A stretch of 7,268 nucleotides of DNA from Candidatus Colwelliibacteriota bacterium. GTDB taxonomy: Bacteria > Patescibacteriota > Minisyncoccia > UBA6257 > Colwellbacteraceae. Positions 1 to 5,200 of this stretch are shown piece after piece. The translations under genes were made by a program, and so were the position numbers. The notes beneath the pieces were generated by a model. That model did no database searches. It worked only from the letters and a program-made list of their open reading frames with translations, and was not told the origin of the DNA. The stretch lies in contig JACWAO010000014.1 in NCBI GenBank assembly GCA_014874305.1, forward strand, positions 1 through 7,268. Direction: 5' to 3'. Within the stretch, counting starts at the first letter, position 1, and each line of letters opens with the position of its first letter.

Positions 1-234
1 CAGGATCGGAGCCAATTTTCTCAATGTTTTGTAGGGTATAAAAATCGCGCCTAACATTCCCGCTAATCCCAAACTCAAACCAAACAGGGCCTGGTGTTCG
101 AGATAGTAATATGGATTATTAAAGCGCAGCTTCCCGAGATCGGATGAAGCGGAAGCCAGTTCTATCAACCCGAAAACCACCAACAGTATGGTGATTACTA
201 GAATTATGTAGTCAACCTGTTTTCTTCCAACCAT
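1..234 (-). CDS. ftsW: Cell division protein FtsW (SEDS family), N-terminal part, runs off the left edge
   Basis: I translated this by hand from the ATG whose complement is at 232-234; 78 codons are open to the window edge. The product begins MVGRKQVDYIILVITILLVV. The first transmembrane helix (about residues 8-25) leads into the segment LIELASASS, which matches the FtsW/RodA N-terminal signature 'GLVMLASAS'. A loop containing NNPYYYLEHQ follows, then a second hydrophobic segment (about 50-66). SEDS proteins are membrane glycosyltransferases that polymerise lipid II into glycan strands with a class B PBP; FtsW acts at the septum and RodA in the side wall. The position downstream of mraY, as in dcw clusters, favours FtsW, but the catalytic C-terminal part is outside the window, so RodA is not strictly excluded. 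A gap of 66 bp separates it from the upstream gene. No strong Shine-Dalgarno is seen; AGAGAAG lies about 13 bases before the ATG, further than usual. Confidence 0.85.
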   Translation of the reverse strand, partial: MVGRKQVDYIILVITILLVVFGLIELASASSDLGKLRFNNPYYYLEHQALFGLSLGLAGMLGAIFIPYKTLRKLAPIL

Positions 235-300
235 AAAAAGCTGTGAGACTTCTCTTAATTGTAAAGGTATTTCCGTATAGGTTCTAGTAAGTACACAACT
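235..300 (-). promoter_or_regulatory. 66-bp gap upstream of ftsW with a weak promoter candidate
   Basis: This is the largest gap inside the minus-strand series. Read on the minus strand it contains TACAAT (complement of 258-263), a five-of-six match to the -10 box. The only -35 candidate at 17 bp is TAGAAC, a three-of-six match. Transcription from here would leave a leader of roughly 15 bases. I see no hairpin followed by a T run, so nothing suggests that transcription from the upstream gene ends here. Treat this as a weak possibility of extra promoter input for ftsW; read-through from upstream is equally plausible. Confidence 0.2.
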
Positions 301-1749
301 CTATCCCCTATGCCTCAACGGAATCCCTTTTGTTATGCCACCCGTGATACTCGCAATCGTCTTGAAATTATCCTTATCAATCAAAGTCAGGTCGGCGGCA
401 TATCCTTCTTTTATAACTCCCCTATTTTTCAAATTTAAGAATCTGGCCGGCGCCGATGTCACTTGTTTAACCGCCCCGGGAAGATTCTTGGAATCGGATT
501 CGCAAGCTGTCTTCAAAAATCTTGTAAAGCCGTCCTGTTCTATCTCTTTTAGATAAGCTGTTTCCATAAAAGATGAATTGCTATAGCTGGATATAAAAAC
601 ATTCTCATCTTTTATATGTTTCATCAAAATAGTTTCATTTGCCGACGGATAAAGAAGTGAAACCCTTAGTTTACACAAAGAAAACACCTTAAGAAGTGTC
701 TTTACGGGAGGGAGATCATAAATTTCCGAAAGTTCTTTAAGCGTTTTTCCGGATAGAATCTCGTGCCTGCCGGCATAAACAACCAGGCATTTTTCCGGGG
801 CGATCCAGGCCAGCTCCGGCTCCAGTTTCTTTAAGACATCCTCGTCCAGCAAGGCCTTCGCCAAATTATCTCTATCCCTGTCTTTCGTAATCCATTCCGG
901 TAAAACATCCAAAGCCTGGTAGATAACTCCAGGATAAGGCTTAAGAACAAATTTTACGTTGCTCGGCGCGGATGATAAAACCTCCTCAAAAACACCTTCG
1001 TGCCCCGCAATCGGCCAGAAATCAGCAACTAGAATCTTAACCCTGTTTTTTCTGGAAAAGGCTTCTATAGCCTTCTCAATCTCTTCTTTTCCCGACCTGA
1101 CGTCGATAGATAACGAAACCGAGCAGTGGTATTTCGTCACGAGATCAAGCATTCCTTTAATCTCGCTTTTAGCCATAGTTTTATAACTCCCCGATCTTAA
1201 AGAAACCCCAAAGGCTCCGTCTTTTAGCCCGTTCTCGATTATTCTATGTACGATTTTTATCTCGTTTTTGGTCAACCCCCTCTCCTCTCCTCCGGTTATA
1301 GCTTGGAGCACGGTGTCATACCCTATAAAAGTTCCGAAGTTTATTCCCAGATCAAGTCTGCTTAAAGATTTAAAAAAATCGGCGGCGGTATGCCAATCAA
1401 TGTTTACGTTTATGCCATCCGCCCATTTGGATAAGGCATCCAATCGGCCATAAATTAACGGCGCGAGAGACGCTCCGCCGTTTCCTCCGATCACCGTCCC
1501 TATCCCCTGCTCCTTTAATCTTGATTGCCCGGGATTCAAAAGCAAGTCCAAATACCTGTCTGTTGTCGCCGCCGGGTCCACAAATCCCGGAATAAGATAA
1601 TTTCCCAAACCGTCGATAAAATCTTTAACCTGCTTGCTTCGCAAATTTCCGATAGCGGATATTCTGTCCTTCTGCACAAGAACATCGCCCTTATAAGGCT
1701 TCCTTCCCCTACCGTCCACTATTTGCACGTTTTTAATAAGCAAACTCAT
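301..1749 (-). CDS. D-aminoacylase-like amidohydrolase homologue lacking the metal-binding residues (probable pseudoenzyme)
   Basis: This is an intact 482-residue frame, normal length for the D-aminoacylase/N-acyl-D-amino-acid deacylase branch of amidohydrolases. Family landmarks in order are the N-terminal strand LLIKNVQIVDG (3-13), LIPGFVD (52-58), GNGGASLAP (89-97), LKDGAFGVSLRSGSY (175-189), SGKTLKELS (333-341) and the C-terminal barrel-return VTSAPARFLNL to GYAADLTLID (430-458). Family members hold zinc through a His-x-His after PGF(V/I)D, a Cys in GNCG, two further His, and a catalytic Asp in SDG. Here these positions read Ala60/Thr62, Gly91, Asp216, about Asp243 and about Tyr389, and the family GHG motif reads GYD (143-145). 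The hydrolase reaction is therefore unlikely; a structural, binding or altered role is inferred. The gene lies 28 bp after mraY and 66 bp before ftsW, so a link to cell-wall synthesis is plausible but unproven. No Shine-Dalgarno is visible. The alignment was made by eye. Confidence 0.82.
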   Translation of the reverse strand: MSLLIKNVQIVDGRGRKPYKGDVLVQKDRISAIGNLRSKQVKDFIDGLGNYLIPGFVDPAATTDRYLDLLLNPGQSRLKEQGIGTVIGGNGGASLAPLIYGRLDALSKWADGINVNIDWHTAADFFKSLSRLDLGINFGTFIGYDTVLQAITGGEERGLTKNEIKIVHRIIENGLKDGAFGVSLRSGSYKTMAKSEIKGMLDLVTKYHCSVSLSIDVRSGKEEIEKAIEAFSRKNRVKILVADFWPIAGHEGVFEEVLSSAPSNVKFVLKPYPGVIYQALDVLPEWITKDRDRDNLAKALLDEDVLKKLEPELAWIAPEKCLVVYAGRHEILSGKTLKELSEIYDLPPVKTLLKVFSLCKLRVSLLYPSANETILMKHIKDENVFISSYSNSSFMETAYLKEIEQDGFTRFLKTACESDSKNLPGAVKQVTSAPARFLNLKNRGVIKEGYAADLTLIDKDNFKTIASITGGITKGIPLRHRG

Positions 1750-1777
1750 GGAAAAAATCTTGTTAGTGTTTTAGTTT

Positions 1778-2824
1778 TTACCGCAGATAAATCGTACTCA
1801 AGAAGTAAAGCACCAATCCCAACCCCGTGCAAACTAGCGAGATAATCCAAAAGCGCATCGTAACCTGGGATTCCGGCCAGCCGAGAGCTTCGAAATGATG
1901 ATGAATGGGAGCCGATAGAAAAACTTTGCGCTTAAATACTTTTTTACTGAATACCTGTATCAAAACCGACAGGGATTCTATGACAAGAATAACCCCGAAA
2001 AACGGCAGGAAGAAAACGCTGTTCGTAAGCATCGTGACTACGCCTAACGTTATTCCCAAAGCCATCGATCCCGTGTCTCCCATAAAGAACTTGGCCGGAT
2101 AGATGTTGTTCCAAAGAAAGGCCAATAAGGCTCCCGAAATCGCGCCGGTCATGGCCGACAGGTCATACATCCCGCGGCTGAAAGCTATTACGGAAAGCGC
2201 GCCGAAGGCAAAAAGAGAAACTCCTCCCAATAGTCCGTCCAAACCGTCCGTCTCGTTGGCCGAAAAAGCGCTCGCGAAAACGACGAATATGAATATCGGT
2301 ATGTACCACCATCCGATGTGGTAATACCCAAGAAAAGGGATGTATAAAGTGTTCCATTGCAGTTTAACCGCGAACCACCACGCTCCTATGATGGAAAGTA
2401 AAAGATATATCAGAATCTTGTGTCTCACCGCCAACCCTCCTCCGTGCGGACCTATACGCATAACGCCTAAGATATCGTCAACCAGCCCTATGGCGGCGGC
2501 TATAATGAGCGCCGCTAAGGGAAGATATGTTTCTGAACGATTTACGAAACTCAGATACTTCCAGAACCCGTCAAAAAAAAGATGGAGGAGCAGGAAGGCT
2601 ATCGCCATTATAAGAACCGTCCCCCAAATTATTATTCCTCCCATAGTGGGAGTCCCTTCTTTATTCTTATGAAGCTTGGAGAAGATCGGGGCGCTCTCGC
2701 TCGTCCTGATCTGTTTCCTGGCGTTCAGCTTTTTTATAAGCCTCAGGACGGGAGAAGAAATGCCCATAGCCACCAGAAAGGCGGCTATGGTTGTTAAGAG
2801 AATCTTTACCGATTCAAGCATCAT
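1778..2824 (-). CDS. mraY: Phospho-N-acetylmuramoyl-pentapeptide-transferase MraY
   Basis: MraY moves phospho-MurNAc-pentapeptide from its UDP carrier to undecaprenyl phosphate, making lipid I at the cytoplasmic membrane. The 348-residue product is close to the family length of about 320-360 and is built from about ten hydrophobic helices. Signatures in order: KEGTPTMGG (55-63), the Asp pair in GLVDDILG (D116, D117), NETDGLDGL (190-198), FMGDTGS (247-253, with D250 matching the third catalytic Asp) and SAPIHHHFEALGW (304-316) with the triple histidine. All expected active-site residues are present. The usual NLTDGLDG reads NETDGLDG, with Glu191 for Leu. The first ATG overlaps the stop of the upstream carboxypeptidase gene (ATGA); a second ATG follows at once, so residue 1 or 2 may be the true start. 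No Shine-Dalgarno lies before it, which fits translational coupling. Confidence 0.97.
   Translation of the reverse strand: MMLESVKILLTTIAAFLVAMGISSPVLRLIKKLNARKQIRTSESAPIFSKLHKNKEGTPTMGGIIIWGTVLIMAIAFLLLHLFFDGFWKYLSFVNRSETYLPLAALIIAAAIGLVDDILGVMRIGPHGGGLAVRHKILIYLLLSIIGAWWFAVKLQWNTLYIPFLGYYHIGWWYIPIFIFVVFASAFSANETDGLDGLLGGVSLFAFGALSVIAFSRGMYDLSAMTGAISGALLAFLWNNIYPAKFFMGDTGSMALGITLGVVTMLTNSVFFLPFFGVILVIESLSVLIQVFSKKVFKRKVFLSAPIHHHFEALGWPESQVTMRFWIISLVCTGLGLVLYFLSTIYLR
2821..2824 (-). other. ATGA stop/start overlap between the carboxypeptidase gene and mraY
   Basis: On the minus strand the four bases read ATGA. The TGA ends the carboxypeptidase and the ATG opens mraY, with a second in-frame ATG immediately after. 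Such 4-bp overlaps usually mean the two genes share one mRNA and are translated by terminating and re-starting ribosomes. The lack of a Shine-Dalgarno before mraY fits that reading. If the second ATG is the true start, the genes overlap by only one base. Confidence 0.75.
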
Positions 2825-3705
2825 TTAGGTATTGCGGATATTATCTTGTCGACATCAGAGTAGCGACTGGTAGATCCGAAAACGGCGATTATGAACGGTT
2901 CTCCATTATTTATATTATCACGTTTAAGCACGGCTACGATATTATCCTTGGCATCCGGAGTGGTTCCGGTCTTTCCCCCAAGAAAATCCGGGTGCCCGGA
3001 AAGCTGGTCGATATTGATTATAAAATGTTTTACATTACTGTTTTCGGGCTGGACGTAACCGGTAGTTATCGTTGTCGTATCCAAAATACTTTTGTTACTG
3101 CTCCATAGGTAGGAAACCAGCTTGGCCATATCGGCAATCGTTCCCGCGCTCTGGTTGGAAAGGCCGACGCTATCGGCGTAATTAGTTTCGTTCATCCCCA
3201 GCGATTTCGCTTTGGCGTTCATAGCCGCTATAAATTGAGGAGTCCCGTACGTATCGGCTATAGCCTGAGCCGCGGCATTGTCCGACATAACGAGCATCAG
3301 TTTGAGCATCTGGCTTAAGGAATAAACCTCTCCGATCCTGACTCTCGGGTCATTGCCGCCGATCTCCGACATCGTACTGCTTGTTATGGCAACGGGAGTG
3401 TCGCTAGCCATAAAACTCGTCGCAATCTCCGCGGTCATAAGCTTGGTAACCGAGGCGAGCGGCCACATCTTATTGACATTATTTCCAATAATCTCGGCTC
3501 CGTTTATATTATAAACCCCATACGCTTCGGCTGTTATGTTAAGCGGGGTGTCTATAGTTGACGTTACCTCCGCTGGTACCACCGCCTGTGCCGAAGACGG
3601 CTCTTTTGGCGTTGAAAAATGATGAACTCCTAATTTATAGAACGCCGCCGCGGCCAACAAAAAAACCGCCACGACAATTAAACCAACATTCTTAGTAGAT
3701 TTCAT
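2821..3705 (-). CDS. Membrane-anchored D-alanyl-D-alanine carboxypeptidase (peptidase S11, PBP5-like catalytic domain)
   Basis: This is a 294-residue serine penicillin-binding protein of low-molecular-mass type. It removes the terminal D-Ala from peptidoglycan pentapeptides outside the membrane, limiting cross-linking. The three active-site motifs are clear: S85-V-T-K88 in PLASVTKLMTA, S141-D-N143 in LVMSDNAAAQAIA, and K245-T-G247 in GGKTGTT. A short cationic start and one hydrophobic helix (about residues 7-23) serve as an uncleaved anchor or signal; no lipobox is seen. A Ser/Pro/Ala-rich linker (about 31-55) precedes the catalytic domain. The chain ends soon after the last catalytic-domain strand, so the C-terminal beta domain and amphipathic membrane anchor of E. 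coli PBP5 are missing; the N-terminal helix presumably holds it in place. The start is 6 bp after the scpB stop, and the stop overlaps the mraY start. DacA-like by family, but I do not assign a specific gene symbol. Confidence 0.93.
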   Translation of the reverse strand: MKSTKNVGLIVVAVFLLAAAAFYKLGVHHFSTPKEPSSAQAVVPAEVTSTIDTPLNITAEAYGVYNINGAEIIGNNVNKMWPLASVTKLMTAEIATSFMASDTPVAITSSTMSEIGGNDPRVRIGEVYSLSQMLKLMLVMSDNAAAQAIADTYGTPQFIAAMNAKAKSLGMNETNYADSVGLSNQSAGTIADMAKLVSYLWSSNKSILDTTTITTGYVQPENSNVKHFIINIDQLSGHPDFLGGKTGTTPDAKDNIVAVLKRDNINNGEPFIIAVFGSTSRYSDVDKIISAIPK

Positions 3706-3711
3706 AAACTA

Positions 3712-4320
3712 TTAATTTTCCACCGATGCACCGGAGCTCTCAGGAGCAGAAGCGGCTTTGGCCTGGGCATCCCGCTTATCCTTATCCCCTTCTCTCAATG
3801 ACTTTAGTAAATCACGATATTTCTCATATTCCGGCAACTTGTCCGAGGTGTCAAGTCCGATGTGTTTCAGTAATTCAATCGATGTCTCGTAAACGAAAGT
3901 TCCGCCATGATTCGGATTATTTCTCTTATCCACAAGGCCGCGTATCGACAGACTGCGCAGTATGAAAGAAGAGTTCACGCCGCGGATATAATCTATCTCC
4001 GCGCGGCTCACCGGCCCTAGATAAGCTATAATCGCCAGCGTTTCCAGGCTGGCCGGAGAAAGTTCCGAGTCCATCTCCTCTTTAACAAGTTTCTTCACAT
4101 CCTCCGAAAGCTCCGGCTTGGTTACGATCTGCAGATTCTTTCCGGCAATCAAAAGAGCCAGTCCTCCCTCCGCTTCAAGCTTCTCTTTCAACAGATTTGC
4201 CGCCTCAGTTATCTTCTCCTCATCCGTTTCCAATATTTCCGCTATCTTTTTTACGCCTAAAGCCTCCCCATAAACAAAAAGAAGCGCTTCTATTGCTCCA
4301 GTTAAATTATTTCTATCCAT
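3712..4320 (-). CDS. scpB: Segregation and condensation protein B (ScpB)
   Basis: ScpB dimerises and binds the central part of the kleisin ScpA, forming with SMC the condensin-like complex that compacts and separates daughter chromosomes. The 202-residue product has the expected pair of winged-helix domains. The first (about 1-80) opens with LTGAIEALLFVYGEALGV, matching the family opening '(I/V)EALLF.sg.p'. The second (about 85-160) carries the family signature LSPASLETLAIIAYLGPVSR (88-107), then AEIDYIRGVNSSFILRSL and RGLVDKR (127-133). After about residue 165 there is a charged, then Ala/Ser-rich tail with no clear fold, as is common in ScpB. It lies 7 bp downstream of scpA and 6 bp upstream of the carboxypeptidase, so the three probably share one transcript. 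No good Shine-Dalgarno is seen, so coupling to scpA translation is likely. Confidence 0.95.
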   Translation of the reverse strand: MDRNNLTGAIEALLFVYGEALGVKKIAEILETDEEKITEAANLLKEKLEAEGGLALLIAGKNLQIVTKPELSEDVKKLVKEEMDSELSPASLETLAIIAYLGPVSRAEIDYIRGVNSSFILRSLSIRGLVDKRNNPNHGGTFVYETSIELLKHIGLDTSDKLPEYEKYRDLLKSLREGDKDKRDAQAKAASAPESSGASVEN

Positions 4321-4327
4321 ACAAAAA

Positions 4328-5038
4328 TCAGGCTTTTTCCACTATTATTTCCGAGAAAACTCCATCCTGCCTGACCTTAATCGCATTATCCTTTAAAAGA
4401 TGGAGTAAGGCAAGAAAGACTACGACCAGCTCTCCCTTATCGGCATTTCCGACCAAATCTCTGAAACTTGAGCTGACCACGGCATTTATCCTCTCCACCA
4501 GTTTCTGTATCTTCTCCTCCAAACTCGCTATTTTTATCTCCCTTTTCTCCATATTCGGGGAGAAGACAGCCGCTTCCGAGTAAATCTTCTTAACAGCCGC
4601 TAACAGCTCCTCCGGAGAGATTTCCTGGCTGAAATAAAAGCCGGGTTCGACACTGCGCAGGAACGGCCTGGAAAACATCTCGTTTATCCGCCACATACTC
4701 CTAATATATTTCTCCGCTCCTTTGATCTCTTTATACAGCTTAATTCTGGATTCCAGGTCCGCCGCTTCTTTTTCATCCTCTTCATCAAAAATAGCAGACG
4801 GAAGGAGAAGCAGGGATTTTAGAAGAATAAGCTTGGCGGCCACGGTAATGAAGTTGGCTATAACCTCCGGGATAGCGCCGGACTCCTGCCCGCCTATCTT
4901 CTCTATATACTTCATAAAGTCGCCGGTAACCGCCGCCAGGCTTACGCGGCTAACATCCATCCTGCGTTTTTCTATAAGCTCAAGGAGTTTATGAATAGGC
5001 CCCTCAAAGCCCTCTATTTGCAGTTCGTATTCGGACAT
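4328..5038 (-). CDS. scpA: Segregation and condensation protein A (ScpA, kleisin)
   Basis: ScpA is the kleisin that bridges the SMC head domains and recruits ScpB. I chose the ATG complementary to 5036-5038, giving 236 residues beginning MSEYELQIEGFEGPIHKLLE. This places the family opening FEGP(L/I)..LL.LIE at residues 11-22, as usual. An upstream ATG at 5101 would add 21 residues encoded largely by the intergenic palindrome, so it is rejected. The N-terminal domain that contacts the SMC neck includes ANFITVAAKLILLKSLLLLP (61-80). An acidic linker follows (85-95). The C-terminal winged helix that binds the SMC cap includes KGELVVVFLALLHLLKDNAI (201-220) and KVRQDGVFSEI. It is the first gene of the minus-strand series and is divergent from dnaX. 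The region before the start is AT-rich and lacks a clear Shine-Dalgarno. Confidence 0.94.
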   Translation of the reverse strand: MSEYELQIEGFEGPIHKLLELIEKRRMDVSRVSLAAVTGDFMKYIEKIGGQESGAIPEVIANFITVAAKLILLKSLLLLPSAIFDEEDEKEAADLESRIKLYKEIKGAEKYIRSMWRINEMFSRPFLRSVEPGFYFSQEISPEELLAAVKKIYSEAAVFSPNMEKREIKIASLEEKIQKLVERINAVVSSSFRDLVGNADKGELVVVFLALLHLLKDNAIKVRQDGVFSEIIVEKA

Positions 5039-5064
5039 AAAATAAACAAAATTCCAAGCATCAA

Positions 5065-5080
5065 TCCGCCAGCTGGCGGA
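5065..5080. repeat. Perfect 16-bp palindrome TCCGCCAGCTGGCGGA
   Basis: The 16 bases equal their own reverse complement. As RNA from either strand they can form a hairpin with a 6-bp GC-rich stem (TCCGCC/GGCGGA) and an AGCT loop. The element lies 27 bases upstream of the chosen scpA start, in the gap between divergent genes. No T run follows on either strand, so it is not a standard terminator. It could be a dispersed repeat, a dimeric regulator site, or a hairpin in the scpA leader. From memory, such palindromes recur in Parcubacteria-type intergenic DNA; I see only one copy here. Confidence 0.7.
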
Positions 5081-5110
5081 CGAAACTCTAAACCCATACA
5101 AGCTTTGAGC

Positions 5111-5159
5111 CTCTAGTTTCGTATTTCGGATTTTATGCTTCGGATTTCTAATTTGTTTC
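5111..5159. repeat. Degenerate 7-base-period tandem repeat (consensus near TTCGGAT)
   Basis: Reading in steps of seven from 5111 gives CTCTAGT, TTCGTAT, TTCGGAT, TTTATGC, TTCGGAT, TTCTAAT, TTGTTTC. Two units are identical (5125-5131 and 5139-5145), and the 9-mer TTCGGATTT occurs twice 14 bases apart. The outer units are strongly degenerate, so the boundaries are approximate. The array is confined to the non-coding gap between scpA and dnaX. Its function is unknown to me. It resembles intergenic arrays of TTCGnAT-type heptamers that I associate with Patescibacteria genomes, but that is recollection. Confidence 0.55.
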
Positions 5160-5186
5160 TCAGTCGCATTTTAGCGGAAATCCTAA

Positions 5187-5200
5187 TATAATGGAAACTA
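5187..5200 (+). promoter_or_regulatory. Candidate dnaX promoter: consensus -10 TATAAT giving a near-leaderless transcript
   Basis: TATAAT at 5187-5192 matches the -10 consensus exactly. The ATG at 5200 begins seven bases after it, where transcription would normally start. The -35 region is poor: GTCGCA at 5163-5168, with an 18-bp spacer, matches three of six bases. If active, the mRNA would start at or within a base or two of the 5200 ATG and be leaderless. The earlier in-frame ATG at 5191 would then lie inside the -10 box and could not be used. Confidence 0.4.

Noticed and set aside
301..1749. Reading the D-aminoacylase-like gene as an active D-amino-acid deacylase
   Set aside because: Overall similarity would suggest that annotation, but by eye none of the expected zinc ligands or the catalytic Asp is present.
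3712..4342. GTGGAAAA before both the carboxypeptidase and scpB starts as a shared ribosome-binding motif
   Set aside because: In both cases it encodes the last residues of the preceding protein (Val-Glu-Asn and Val-Glu-Lys), its distance to the ATG differs (18 and 22 bases), and it does not pair well with the anti-Shine-Dalgarno.
5039..5101. N-terminal extension of scpA to the ATG at 5101 (21 extra residues)
   Set aside because: The added residues are encoded by the palindrome and AT-rich gap, do not resemble ScpA, and would move the conserved FEGP motif away from its usual place near the N terminus.
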